Of a stretch of DNA of 64,000 nucleotides, positions 21,555 through 32,237 are shown one piece after another. The stretch is from Ariolimax columbianus. Taxonomy: Eukaryota > Mollusca > Gastropoda > Stylommatophora > Arionidae. Where the stretch lies: the NCBI GenBank assembly GCA_036924085.1, contig JAVGWX010000006.1, forward strand, positions 36,569,533-36,633,532, given 5' to 3'. Under the pieces are notes generated by a model, which saw nothing but the letters and a program-made list of their open reading frames with translations, did no database searches and was not told the DNA's origin. Each line of letters starts with the position of its first letter. Position 1 is the stretch's first letter. A program made the position numbers and the translations under genes.

Positions 21555-21745
21555 AAGCTCCGTTAGTTAGTTTGTTAGTTTAGTTAGTTAGTTAGTTAGT
21601 TAGTTGGTTGGTTGGTTAGTTGGTTGGTTGGCTGGTTGGTTGGTTGGTTGGTTGGTTTTCTTTCCACTTGTGCCGTTGAGCGTCGTATGGAACTTTAATC
21701 GTCTATCCTGCGGCAAGTGCGTTGCGTCGGTCAAGCTTGTAACCA
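21555..21745 (-). mobile_element. LINE 3' end with (AACC/AACT)n tail
   Basis: Minus strand reads LPQDRRLKFHTTLNGTSGKK then runs into a tail seen on the plus strand as GTTAGTTAGTTGGTTGG. It aligns with the 3' end at 13125-13217. Confidence 0.75.
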
Positions 21746-22035
21746 GACCATATGTCAAGATCTTCAATCCAAATCTCTGCAGGTCCGAGTGGAGCAACAT
21801 CTACTGTGGTGGTTTGGTCATGTCTGTAGAATGAGAGAAGACCGCATATCGCGGCATTTATGGGAGGCCAAGAGACAAAGAAGGAGACCGAAGACCATCC
21901 CAAAATATGATGGAGACACAATAAAGGACAGTCCCTAAGAGATAGATAGTGGAATGAAACCAGGACAGGCGAAATCCGTAGAGAGAACAGTCTCGCCATC
22001 TCTATGACAACCCTCTACACCTCAGTGTTGTTGTT
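21746..22035 (+). pseudogene. LINE ORF2 C-terminal fragment
   Basis: Plus frames read LLWWFGHVCRMREDRISRHLWEAKRQRRRPKT, a standard W-FGHV-R...RRP block after the RT thumb, then a degraded 3' end. Meets the preceding minus-strand LINE end to end. Confidence 0.65.
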
Positions 22036-22036
22036 G

Positions 22037-22310
22037 TCTGGTAGTCGTAGCTTTCCTCACATTTGAGCGTGGTGATGAAGATGGACCCAGGTCCTCCGGG
22101 CGGTTGTTCTATACTTAGCTTTATCTGCGTGTCGCTCACTATTACGGGGATCAAGTCGATCCGTCAGCTCGTTAGCCAGGCTGCCATAAAAACAGCCCGT
22201 TTCAAGGACCGGCTACGAGGAAGCCAAGGTGAGGGTCTTGGACAATATATTTTCCTGACCCCAACATGTCTGATCAGTATGTTGTGTCTGCCCAGGCGTT
22301 AGTATTCCTC
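22037..22310 (+). repeat. Repeat H, copy 2, with one to two terminal units
   Basis: Same body as copy 1, but the terminal array has at most two units (TATATTTTCCTGACCCCAACATG, then TGATCAGTATG). It shows the element before or without array growth. Confidence 0.75.
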
Positions 22311-22419
22311 CCCCAACCTCAGGGTAGAAAAGGTGTGACTAGGTAAGGTAGAAGACTTTACACCTCAGGGCAGAAAGGTGTGACTAAGTTAGAGGTAATA
22401 ACGTAACAGGTCATAATAT

Positions 22420-22603
22420 ACCATACCCCGTGTGGAGATCCATAGACAGATTAATAACAGGAGTGCCAAGGTGTAGATGGAACTTCAAAATATTGGGTTA
22501 TACGTACAACGATGTCTGCAAATGCGGAGCCATCCAAGAGCGCGACCATCTGTATAACTGCCTAAGAATGCCAGAACCATGCACTTTGGCGGATCGCATG
22601 TAA
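22420..22603 (+). pseudogene. LINE ORF2 extreme C-terminus
   Basis: Plus frame reads RSIDRLITGVPRCRWNFKILGYTYNDVCKCG, then ERDHLYNCLRMP. The CxCG...H...C spacing is the zinc-knuckle end also suggested at 17390-18110. It stops where the SINE-C tail begins. Confidence 0.6.
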
Positions 22604-22875
22604 AGTAAAGTAAAGTAACCCATAGCATTACTGTCGTACGAGTGTGAGGTGTTAGCGATATCACATTTCAAAGGTTCGGCTATATGAGGGTGGTAGCCAT
22701 CTCCTCTCCCTCACCGCTTTTACTTCCTGGACTGAACCGGTACCCATTTAAGGCTGGGTCAACCCGGGAGCCGTTGCGGTCTGAAAAAACATTTCCGCCA
22801 TAGCTGGGGAATGAACCCAGGACCACTTAGATGCGAAGCCAGCGCGCTAATCACTGCGCTACTGCGCTCATGTAG
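22604..22875 (-). mobile_element. SINE-C, full copy
   Basis: Aligns over its whole length with 7263-7540. The tail is AAAGTAAAGTAAAGTAA on the plus strand. On the minus strand the A-box region is AGTAGCGCAGTGATTAGCGC and the B-box region GGTTCATTCCCC. Confidence 0.87.
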
Positions 22876-22930
22876 GCAACTGTTTTCTGGTCCATTACTT
22901 TGTGAAGTTGACCGACACGCAAAGTAAGTA

Positions 22931-23674
22931 CGAGGTGTGTTCAAATGAAACCGGACCTAACTGCACCAAAGGAACATACGTCCGATGCGCATGATGACGT
23001 GCCTTCTAGTGTATACAGTACATACCAACCGTCAAGTTTGCAACATTTCATTATCCTCCAATTCATAGTTTCCTCAGAAGACTGTTGAAAACATGGCGGG
23101 CGTGATGCGGAATCTGTCCAGAATTGATCAGCGAGCGGTATTTCTGTGTAAACAGCTGAAGGATGTCGACCAGTCGACATTCAATGCAGAATGCAGGCAG
23201 TGTGTAGTGACAAAAGTGTGCCGAAGACAAGTCTGAAGAACTGAAAAATGATGTTTAAAGAATGACGTGAGTTAACGAAAGATCTTTCGAGACTAGGTCA
23301 GGCGTATATTGTTGCGTCAGAAGATGCCATCTCTAAATTTGATGCAGCAATTCGGGTAGACCGCCGCCGGAGCTTACGTTCGCCACTCTTTTGTCATCAT
23401 TCACTGCATGCATTCTGCAATGAATGTCAGCTGATCGGCATTCTTCAGCTGTTAGAAACCGAATTACCGCTCGCTGGTCAACTCTGGACGGATTCCGTAT
23501 CACACCCACTATGTTTTCATCCGTGTGCTAAGGAAATTATGAGTCTGAGGATAATCAAATTGTGCAACCTTGACCGTTGGTATAAGCTGTTTACATCAGA
23601 AGTGACGTCATCATATACATCGTACGTATGTTCACTTGTTGCAGTTAGGTCCAGTTTCATCTGAACACTCCTCG
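22931..23674. mobile_element. Foldback mariner: two inverted copies of one transposon end
   Basis: Ends are flanked by TA (22929-22930 and 23675-23676). Outer ends read CGAGGTGTGTTCAAATGAAACC and, from the right, CGAGGAGTGTTCAGATGAAAC. The inverted similarity runs for about 290 bp on each side, far beyond a normal mariner terminal repeat of about 30 bp. Each arm includes the start of the transposase (MAGVMRNLSRIDQRAV on the left arm). The element is therefore two 5' ends joined head to head around a ~150-bp centre. It is non-coding and could only be mobilised in trans. Confidence 0.85.
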
Positions 23675-23794
23675 TAGTATTCACAATATTTTATTGTTTC
23701 TATATTAGTGCATTTACTTGGATGATATGTGTAGCGTCTTACACAATTCATAGCAATAGAAAATATGTGTGGGTTTTAATGGTAAAGATAAATG

Positions 23795-24090
23795 TTAGTC
23801 TTGTAGCAACAGCTGCCGTCGGGGATGAAGAATATTTTCTTCATGTACTAAGTAGCATCCTATGTGAGGTGACGTGGCCAGGTCCCTTCCTTGCTGTTTT
23901 TAACCTTCTTTAACTCATACGTCAGGTACCTATTTACAGCTTAGTTGACTGAAGGACCGGTCGAATGAGGCACGAAACATGATCTGGATTTTTATATGTC
24001 CGTCCATGAACTCGAAGCCGTGGCAAGCTTCAATTTCAGGCTAGCAAGCCAGCTAGCTGTCGACTAGGCTACGCGAGCGTCGTATAGATT
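23795..24090. repeat. Repeat F, copy 1
   Basis: Shares blocks with 47380-47640: GCAACAGCTGCCGTCGGGGAT, TACCTATTTACAGCT, GTCCGTCCATGA and CTGTCGACTAG. About 290 bp, no clear Pol III head. Confidence 0.65.
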
Positions 24091-24484
24091 TTACGTACCA
24101 TTCGGTTTCACAGAGCGAGCACGTCTTCGGTTTTTTTTCATTCTATGACAGCTTATTCTGTAAATAGGCACTTTATGATGTCACGAACAAAAAACTAAGC
24201 CTCAGTGTGCAGCCGTTAACACTTTCACCGATAGAAGGGGACTAGGCACAAATGGGGGCTCCAAGGTACAATGAATTAGGTTCTGTCAGCCATTTAAATT
24301 TGTTATCATATTGAAAATATGTCATTATTTTCTATATAGAAGGTGTACATTTATGTTTACTTGCATTACTTTTTATAGGGGTTTACATATTTAATTGCAA
24401 TTGAAATGTTTATTGATTTGTAATAGCTTGAACAAAAACTATTGTTTATGTTCATAACTAATAAACGTTAAAAACAAAACAAAA
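24091..24484. other. No recognisable feature
   Basis: AT-rich, unassigned. Confidence 0.5.
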
Positions 24485-24999
24485 AACAGACCTGAAGTTA
24501 CTCTAGAAAATAAGAAAATCGACCTGAAGTTACTCTAGAAAATAAGAAAATCGAACATGTCATAAGTTTTAATATCTCGGCGTCATCATCAGCGACAAGG
24601 AAGACTGCCAAAAAAGAAATCAAGAGCAGAAAAGGCATGGAAATGCATTGGTTAAATAGCATGAAAAACGAATGGAAGAAAGCCTACAAAAGACAAAAAC
24701 ACATTTTCTGAGGAGACGCAGATTCTATGTGGCAACGTACGGATGAGAAACATTGAACATAACATAAACACTAAAGAAGAAAATTTAATCTTTCGACCTA
24801 AAATACTACACGGAAGTTACAAAAAGACCATAAACAACGAAAAAGACAAACAATGATGCCATAAAAAAAAAGCGTGGAACAAATTACAATTGCCTGGTAA
24901 GCAGCATTACGCTTAGGAAATTAAAATACTTTGACTACATCCGACGCCATGTTGTTCTGAAAAAAGAAAACCATACTGAAAGGTATGGTATCTGGAAAA
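24485..24999 (+). pseudogene. LINE ORF2 C-terminal region, left part (split by SINE-A)
   Basis: Plus frames read YLGVIISDKEDCQK, EIKSRKGM, then VATYG-like and LRKLKYFDYIRRH pieces of the post-RT tail. It starts with a 32-bp direct duplication (24491-24556 holds two copies of the unit starting CCTGAAGTTACTCTAG). The reading continues after the SINE nest at 25756-25945. Confidence 0.6.
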
Positions 25000-25755
25000 C
25001 GGGATCAAGATGCTGAGCACTGCTTACACACGTGCAGCGGTCAGCGACCCATAACTGACTGCTAGCGTCAAGACCAGCGAACCAGCGCTGCCAAACCCCT
25101 TCTACACCTACAAGCGGTGATCCAGGATATCAGGCTGCAACAGAGCAGACTGGCTAAGTGGCTGAGGAGAAAGGATCGAAGAAGGAAGGCTAACCAAGTA
25201 CTCAAAAATGCCTGCTGAAGTCGTATATGTCGGACTGGGATCAAAACGCTGAGCAGCGCATGAGCTGCAGTGGTCAACGACCCATAGCTGACTGCTAGCG
25301 TCAGGGCCAGCGAACCAGAGCTGCCAAGACCCTTCTACACTTCCACGCGGAGATCTTGGTTAACAGGCTGCAGCAGACTAGACTGGCTAAGGAGAAAAGA
25401 TCGAAGAGGGAATGCTAACCCGGTACTCAAAATATGCTTGCTGAAGTCGGATGTGTTGGACCGAAAGGTGCAAATATCACAGTCAAGCTGTAAACTACGA
25501 CACAACGCATTCCGTTCTTTGGACTACATTCTGCTACTTAAGCCCTTTCGTGGTTTGGTAGCGGGAGATTCAAACGAACCAACGAAGAGGAAGAAGAAGA
25601 AGAAGTATATGTCTGACCGAAGGAAGCAAATATCGCAGTCAAGCTGTAAACTAGCGACACAGCGCATTCCGTTCTCTGAATAACATCCTGCTAATTCCAA
25701 ACACGGTTTCAGGGCTTGGTAGCTGGAGATTGAGAACGAAAAAGAAGAAGAAGAT
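25000..25755 (+). mobile_element. SINE-A, outer copy, interrupted by a second SINE-A
   Basis: Parts 25000-25235 and 25605-25755 together make one full SINE-A, ending in AAAAAGAAGAAGAAG. The interruption falls between the CTGAAGTCG and ACCGAAGGAAGCAAATATC blocks. The element itself interrupts a LINE fragment. A convincing target duplication for this outer copy is not visible. Confidence 0.85.
25236..25604 (+). mobile_element. SINE-A, inner copy with 13-bp target duplication
   Basis: A complete SINE-A in the same orientation as its host. The flanks GTATATGTCGGAC (25223-25235) and GTATATGTCTGAC (25605-25617) match 12 of 13. The tail is GGAAGAAGAAGAAGAA. Confidence 0.92.
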
Positions 25756-25945
25756 TATCTAGCAGAACAAGAAGACGAACTAGAAGAAATACCTGGAGCA
25801 TGAGGTAGAGATAGACCGAGGAGAAGATTGACAGACGACGTCATAGATGTTCTGAAAATGACCGCGACAGAGACGGGAGAATCGACCAAAAATCGATATT
25901 CATGTTCTTTAAAAGACGGGCCACGTGGTCAAGGATTAACAGAAT
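25756..25945 (+). pseudogene. LINE ORF2 C-terminal region, right part
   Basis: Continues the split LINE: frames read RTRRTRRNTWSMR, then RRRLTDDVIDVLKMTATETG-like tail sequence. Confidence 0.55.
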
Positions 25946-26060
25946 GAACTGAATCATAATTGCCCTGTACAAAAACTAAAATGCCGCGTTCCCTCCTAGG
26001 GGAAATTCTCCCACTGGTTGAGATCCCCTGTGCTAGTGAGACTTACGTTCGTTTAAATTC

Positions 26061-26550
26061 TTCTTCTTCTTCTTCATACGCAGTCAGACATCAACCTTAT
26101 TTTTTTCGAAAAAAGCAGCGGTCATCCTAAGGCTGTCGACACTGCCATAGAGCTTGTCTAGTGTTGTCACTGGTGATGGCCACATCTGCTCTCTCTGATC
26201 CTCGTATGTCGGGCAGTTTTGCAGAAAATGCTCAGCAGTCATTTCACCGGTACCACACGGGCATTCGTCAGTGCCACCTATCTTCAATTTGTTGAATAGG
26301 TGGTACCTCAGTCTATTGTGGCCAGTGCGAAATCTGAAGACCACGACCTGCTCTCTTCTGTTCAACTGGTAATAGGCATCGTTTTTGTGTGTTTTATGTT
26401 CGGTTTCCCATTTGGTCATGATCTAGCTCTAATAAGCCGTTTTGACTCTTCGTATGTCATACTAGTATCTGGTTGTGGTAGTCTTGCACCTTCTTTTGCC
26501 AGTCTGTCTGCCTCCTCGTTGCCTTGGAATAGACTGCAATAATGGAACAG
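26061..26550 (-). mobile_element. I-clade LINE 3' end with 10-bp target duplication
   Basis: A 490-bp 5'-truncated copy of the RNase H end and zinc-knuckle tail of the family at 8583-12010 (FRTGHNRLRYHLFNKLKIGG, DECPCGTG, FLQNCPTYEDQR), with a GAA tail on its own 3' side. GTTTAAATTC occurs exactly at 26051-26060 and 26551-26560. Confidence 0.9.
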
Positions 26551-26756
26551 GTTTAAATTCGATACGCGTAGCAATTTATAAGGATCATAATAACAATAAG
26601 CTGCTTACGGCAAAGGACTTTAAATGTCTTTTTTACTCAAGTCCTTTTTCCTTTCTTCGTTTTTGTAAATGTTCAAAAAATGCACAGAGAATTGGCTGAA
26701 TATTCCACAATATATTTTGGATAATTGTTATTATTAGTATAATTACATTTACATTA

Positions 26757-27475
26757 TATGGGGTTGCTGTAGACAAGAGGTCAAGGCACTCGCCTCTCAC
26801 AGCGATGAACGGAAACGGGGCGCGATCGAATCCTGCAAGTGTCAAGCGACCTATGGTCTCACGGGAGGTAAGACCAGAGTGCCTGCATCTCGAGATACCT
26901 GCAGTCGTCTCGACCACAAGTCTTGCCACTGATACAAGGAAACTCGGGAAAAGAGTGAGATTGATGACCAGCCCAGCGTCTTACTCAGGTCAGGTCATCC
27001 CGTTACCGGTGACGTCGTTGGGGCACACATGAAGACATTCTTTTATGTTGTCCTCCCATCTCTTTTTGGGACGGCTTCTTCGTCGTCTGCCTTGCACCTT
27101 TCCGTGGAGTATTGTATTTGCAAGACCATTTGATCTCGATATGTGACCGCACCAAGCGAGTTTCCTTCTGTTGACAGTTGCCAAGAGGTCATCGAAAGGC
27201 CCTATTGGTGTAATTCTATTTCGTATTTTCTCATTTGTAACTCGATCTTTGTACGTGCCGTTTAAAAGTCTCCGGAAACATCGCATCTCCAAGGCCTGTA
27301 TCCTTCGTTGAAGGTCAGCTGTAACTGTACATGTCTCACGAGCATAGAGGAATATTGATAAGACCAGTGTACGCATTAATCTTCCTCACTATAATCTAAA
27401 TACAGCGCACATCACATTATTAAGACAAAACCGACTGATGCTGTGGCCATCATAGCTTGCGATGGGCAATAACTT
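26757..27475 (+). mobile_element. SINE-D, tRNA-derived, interrupted by a LINE 3' end
   Basis: Head: GGGGTTGCTGTAGACAAGAGG, AAGGCACTCGCCTCTCACAG (A-box region), ATCGAATCCTGC (B-box region). Body with AGGTAAGACCAGAGTGC and GAGTGAGATTGATGACC; 3' end CCATCATAGCTTGCGATGGGC. Copies at 35664 and 41165 are uninterrupted and show where the insertion broke this one. Confidence 0.88.
26987..27379 (-). mobile_element. LINE 3' end inserted in SINE-D
   Basis: Minus strand reads TLVLSIFLYARETCTVTADLQRRIQALEMRCFRRLLN, KLAWCGHISRSNGLANTILHGKVQ and RRRRSRPKKRWEDNIKE, a clean post-RT tail, then a CCTGA-type tail. The flanks TCTTACTC (26979-26986) and TCTTCCTC (27380-27387) differ at one base. Confidence 0.85.
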
Positions 27476-27538
27476 TTTTGTTATATGGAAATTATTTTCT
27501 ACTCACGGCAGGAAAGGTTCATAACTCTGTGATGTTGC

Positions 27539-27660
27539 TTAGATGTTTTCCTCACTAGTTTCTACTGGCGGAGGCGCGCCATTTTCCACCTAGACCGTAG
27601 TCCATTGGGCGATATCAGGACGCATAAACCAGTGCTTGGATGCGTGCGTGCATCTGTATG
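27539..27660 (+). repeat. Repeat G, copy left of the 32-bp array
   Basis: CACTAGTTTCTACTGGCGG, CCGTAGTCCATTGGGCGATATC, GACGCATAAACCAGTGCTTGG. A near-identical copy lies at 29119-29227 on the other side of the array, and a diverged one at 40158-40258. Confidence 0.8.
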
Positions 27661-27759
27661 TACCTAACCTAGTGTTTTCCGTGTTGCAGGAGTGTTTTCA
27701 TGTCATTTGTGGTTCTCTCTTTGAGTGACAGGCGGTTGGCAAATCCTATTTCCGTAATA

Positions 27760-27766
27760 TAAATTG

Positions 27767-27797
<31 letters not shown>

Positions 27798-28060
27798 TTT
27801 TCTCCATGAGTTGGAGGTACTGTCGTCCAGATTCGGAGGTTCTGTCTTACGTTCGATTTCCAGTGATTGTTGTACCAACAAGAGGGAATAGGTATATTTA
27901 TTGTAAGTATCGCATCTCACGGTTTGTTTGTTTGTTGTTTGGGGAGGGGGGGGGGGGGGTTTGGTTTTTCAATAAAAGTGATAGGGACCTTTTTTTCTTT
28001 CTCTCTTGTTTTTTTGTTTGTTGTTGTTGTCAAATCATCATCATATATTTGCAAAAATAG
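27760..28060. repeat. T/G-rich low-complexity stretch
   Basis: GTTT runs, poly-T and a G run. Open frames here are low-complexity and not supported. Confidence 0.7.
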
Positions 28061-28069
28061 TGAAGATGC

Positions 28070-28933
28070 AATGAGATGATATGTATAAAGGTGATCTATG
28101 GAATGAGATGATATGTATAAAGGTGATCTATGGAATGAGATGATATGTATAAAGGTGATCTATAGAATGAGATGATATGTATAAAGGTGATCTATGGAAT
28201 GAGATGATATGTATAAAGGTGATCTATGGAATGAGGTGATATGTATAAAGGTGATCTATGGAATGAGATGATATGTATAAAGGTGATCTATGGAATGAGA
28301 TGATATGTATAAAGGTGATCTATGGAATGAGATGATATGTATAAAGGTGATCTATGGAATGAGATGATATGTATAAAGGTGATCTATGGAATGAGATGAT
28401 ATGTATAAAGGTGATCTATGGAATGAGATGATATGTATAAAGGTGATCTATGGAATGAGATGATATGTATAAAGGTGATCTATGGAATGAGATGATATGT
28501 ATAAAGGTGATCTATGGAATGAGATGATATGTATAAAGGTGATCTATGGAATGAGATGATATGTATAAAGGTGATCTATGGAATGAGATGATATGTATAA
28601 AGGTGATCTATGGAATGAGATGATATGTATAAAGGTGATCTATGGAATGAGATGATATGTATAAAGGTGATCTATGGAATGAGGTGATATGTATAAAGGT
28701 GATCTATGGAATGAGATGATATGTATAAAGGTGATCTATGGAATGAGATGATATGTATAAAGGTGATCTATGGAATGAGATGATATGTATAAAGGTGATC
28801 TATGGAATGAGATGATATGTATAAAGGTGATGTATGGAATGAGATGATATGTATAAAGGTGATCTATGGAATGAGGTGATATGTATAAAGGTGATCTATG
28901 GAATGAGATGATATGTATAAAGGTGATCTATGG
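28070..28933. repeat. Minisatellite, 27 copies of 32 bp
   Basis: The unit is AATGAGATGATATGTATAAA then GGTGATCTATGG. The array is exactly 864 bp (27 x 32) before it breaks off in a partial unit. Units are almost identical; the main variants are GAGGTGAT for GAGATGAT and one GATGTATGG. Such uniformity points to recent expansion or strong homogenisation. Confidence 0.95.
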
Positions 28934-29118
28934 AATGAGGTGATTATGAAGATGCCAAAAATATATAGAAAGGAAGGTAATTAAAATGAAGTATCGGATA
29001 ATGAAAATAAATGATTCTTGGATTGGCTTGAGGATATCATCGATTTGTCGTCTCGTGATCTGCTAGGTGTATTTCTTCGTGTCCATCGTTCTATCTGTTT
29101 TTTTTTGGTTTTTTTTTG

Positions 29119-29227
29119 CTTAGATGTTTGCCTCACTAGTTTCTACTGGCGGAGGCGCGTCATTTTCTACCCCAGACCGTAGTCCATTGGGCGATATCAG
29201 GACGCATAAACCAGTGCTTGGATGCAT
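29119..29227 (+). repeat. Repeat G, copy right of the 32-bp array
   Basis: Same core and same orientation as 27539-27660, including the preceding TGCTTAGATGTTT. The two form direct repeats 1.58 kb apart. Confidence 0.8.
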
Positions 29228-29414
29228 GTGCATTAAACATGTTGTCATTGCTTAATAGTTACGATCGGCCAAGAAAGCAGTTTTACGTTGGACAGGCGAT
29301 TCTCAAGTTTTCAAGTCTTCCGGCGTACTGTGTATATCTATACCACTTTCAAAAGAATAATATCTCATAGAAGAATGTTCCGTATATTCAATATTTTGGA
29401 TAGGTTTATGTACA

Positions 29415-29812
29415 GTTTCTTCTTCTTCTTCTTCTTCTTTTACTTCTTCTTCTTCTTCTTCTTTTTCTTCGCTTTTTCTCAAACTCCCGCTACTATGCCC
29501 GGAAAAGGACTTTGCAAGTAGCAAGACGTCCGGAGAACGGAATGCGCTGTATCGTAGTTTCAGTTTGACTGCTATATTTGCACCTTTCGGTCCGACAGAC
29601 CCGACATCAGCAAGAAATGTTGAGTACCGGGTTAGACTTCCCTCTTCGATCAATTCTCCTTAGCAAATCTGCCCTGTTGCAGTCCGTTATCCAGGATCAC
29701 CGCGTGGAGACGTAGAAGGGTCTTTGCAGCTCTGGCCCTGACGCTAGCAGTCAGCTTTGGGCCGCTGACCGCTGCAGCTCATACACTTTCAGCATTTTGA
29801 TCCTGGTGTCCA
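29415..29812 (-). mobile_element. SINE-A, long (GAA)n tail
   Basis: A diverged full-length copy. The tail is seen on the plus strand as a ~50-bp CTT run. The head reads TCAGCATTTTGATCCTGG on the plus strand at 29793-29812. Confidence 0.83.
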
Positions 29813-29933
29813 GCATTTCGCATTAAATTGGGGTGGGGGTGGGGGGGGGAGAAATTGGATTACGTTGCTATCCTGGGCATTCGCCTGACCGGATACATGA
29901 ACGCCGACCTGGTACTGATTGAGCGACAATGGG

Positions 29934-32071
29934 CGAGAGTTGAGAAAAGAGCATAATTAGGAGGTGAATACATTTTTGGGAGAGTTGGGAACAAGAGCAT
30001 AATTAGGAGGTGAATACATTTTTCGGAGAGTTGGGAACAAGAGCATAATTAGGAGGTGAATACATTTTTTAGAGAGTTTGAAACGAGAGCATAATTAGGA
30101 GGTGAATACATTTTTGGGAGAGTTGGGAACAAGAGCATAATTAGGAGGTGAATACATTTTTTAGAGAGTTTGAAACGAGAGCATAATTAGGAGGTGAATA
30201 CATTTTTGGGAGAGTTGGGAACAAGAGCATAATTAGGAGGTGAATACATTTTTTAGAGAGTTTGAAACGAGAGCATAATTAGGAGGTGAATACATTTTTG
30301 GGAGAGTTGGGAAATGACCATATTTAGGAGGTGAATACATTTTTGGGAGAGTTGGGAAATGACCATATTTAGGAGGTGAATACATTTTTGGGAGAGTTGG
30401 AAACGAGAGCATAATTAGGAGGTGAATACATTTTTGGGAGAGTTGGGAAATGACCATATTTAGGAGGTGAATACATTTTTGGGAGAGTTGGGAAATGACC
30501 ATATTTAGGAGGTGAATACATTTTTGGGAGAGTTGGAAACGAGAGCATAATTAGGAGGTGAATACATTTTTGGGAGAGTTGGAAACAAGAGCATAATTAG
30601 GAGGTGAATACATTTTTGGGAGAGTTGGAAACGAGAGCATAATTAGGAGGTGAATACATTTTTGGGAGAGTTGGAAACGAGAGCATAATTAGGAGGTGAA
30701 TACATTTTTGGGAGAGTTGGAAACAAGAGCATAATTAGGAGGTGAATACATTTTTGGGAGAGTTGGAAACGAGAGCATAATTAGGAGGTGAATACATTTT
30801 TGGGAGAGTTGGAAACGAGAGCATAATTAGGAGGTGAATACATTTTTGGGAGAGTTGGGAACAAGAGCATAATTAGGAGGTGAATACATTTTTCGGAGAG
30901 TTGGGAACAAGAGCATAATTAGGAGGTGAATACATTTTTTAGAGAGTTTGAAACGAGAGCATAATTAGGAGGTGAATACATTTTTGGGAGAGTTGGAAAC
31001 GAGAGCATAATTAGGAGGTGAATACATTTTTGGGAGAGTTGGGAACAAGAGCATAATTAGGAGGTGAATACATTTTTGGGAGAGTTGGGAACAAGAGCAT
31101 AATTAGGAGGTGAATACATTTTTCGGAGAGTTGGGAACAAGAGCATAATTAGGAGGTGAATACGTTTTTGGGAGAGTTGGGAACAAGAGCATAATTAGGA
31201 GGTGAATACATTTTTGGGAGAGTTGGGAACAAGAGCATAATTAGGAGGTGAATACATTTTTGGGAGAGTTGGGAACAAGAGCATAATTAGGAGGTGAATA
31301 CATTTTTGGGAGAGTTGGGAACAAGAGCATAATTAGGAGGTGAATACATTTTTCGGAGAGTTGGGAACAAGAGCATAATTAGGAGGTGAATACATTTTTG
31401 GGAGAGTTGGGAACAAGAGCATAATTAGGAGGTGAATACATTTTTCGGAGAGTTGGGAACAAGAGCATAATTAGGAGGTGAATACATTTTTGGGAGAGTT
31501 GGGAACAAGAGCATAATTAGGAGGTGAATACATTTTTGGGAGAGTTGGGAACAAGAGCATAATTAGGAGGTGAATACGTTTTTGGGAGAGTTGGGAACAA
31601 GAGCATAATTAGGAGGTGAATACATTTTTTAGAGAGTTGGAAACGAGAGCATAATTAGGAGGTGAATACATTTTTGGGAGAGTTGGGAACAAGAGCATAA
31701 TTAGGAGGTGAATACATTTTTGGGAGAGTTGGGAACAAGAGCATAATTAGGAGGTGAATACGTTTTTGGGAGAGTTGGGAACAAGAGCATAATTAGGAGG
31801 TGAATACATTTTTGGGAGAGTTGGGAACAAGAGCATAATTAGGAGGTGAATACATTTTTGGGAGAGTTGGGAACAAGAGCATAATTAGGAGGTGAATACA
31901 TTTTTTGGGAGAGTTGGGAACAAGAGCATAATTAGGAGGTGAATACATTTTTGGGAGAGTTGGGAACAAGAGCATAATTAGGAGGTGAATACATTTTTTG
32001 GGAGAGTTGGGAACAAGAGCATAATTAGGAGGTGAATACATTTTTGGGAGAGTTGGGAACAAGAGCATAAT
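29934..32071. repeat. Large minisatellite, about 46 copies of 46 bp
   Basis: The unit is GAGCATAATTAGGAGGTGAA, TACATTTTTGGGAGAGTT, GGGAACAA. The array is about 2.14 kb, the biggest in the window. Variants (GGGAAATGACCATATTTAGG, TTTTTTAGAGAGTTTGAAACG, TTTTTCGGAGAG) are clustered, and in places two forms alternate, so 92-bp dimers exist, for example around 30070-30290. Open frames inside are by-products. Confidence 0.95.
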
Positions 32072-32212
32072 AATTTCGTTTTGCACATTTGGAGAGAGAG
32101 CGCCCCCCCCCTCCCCCAATCAGATGGAACATAATAATACATAGTATGCCACTCTTTCTCTTTCTGTTAGACTAAGACCAGAGGAACGTTCTGCTTGTAA
32201 GCCGAGGTATGT

Positions 32213-32237
32213 GGGATCCAAATGCTGAGCAGTGCAC
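32213..32237 (+). mobile_element. SINE-A, short head fragment
   Basis: GGATCCAAATGCTGAGCAGTGC matches only the SINE-A head. It ends exactly where the Penelope-like 3' fragment begins. Confidence 0.5.

Noticed and set aside
23094..23237. A SETMAR-like or host transposase-derived gene (MAGVMRNLSRIDQRAV)
   Set aside because: Only the first ~45 residues exist, inside one arm of a foldback mariner; there is no DDE domain.
28070..28933. Possible CRISPR array (regular 32-bp spacing)
   Set aside because: Units follow each other directly with no unique spacers, in an animal genome; it is a minisatellite.
30233..32119. Repetitive open frames of 89 and 108 residues
   Set aside because: They are readings of the 46-bp array, and frame survival depends on unit length variants only.
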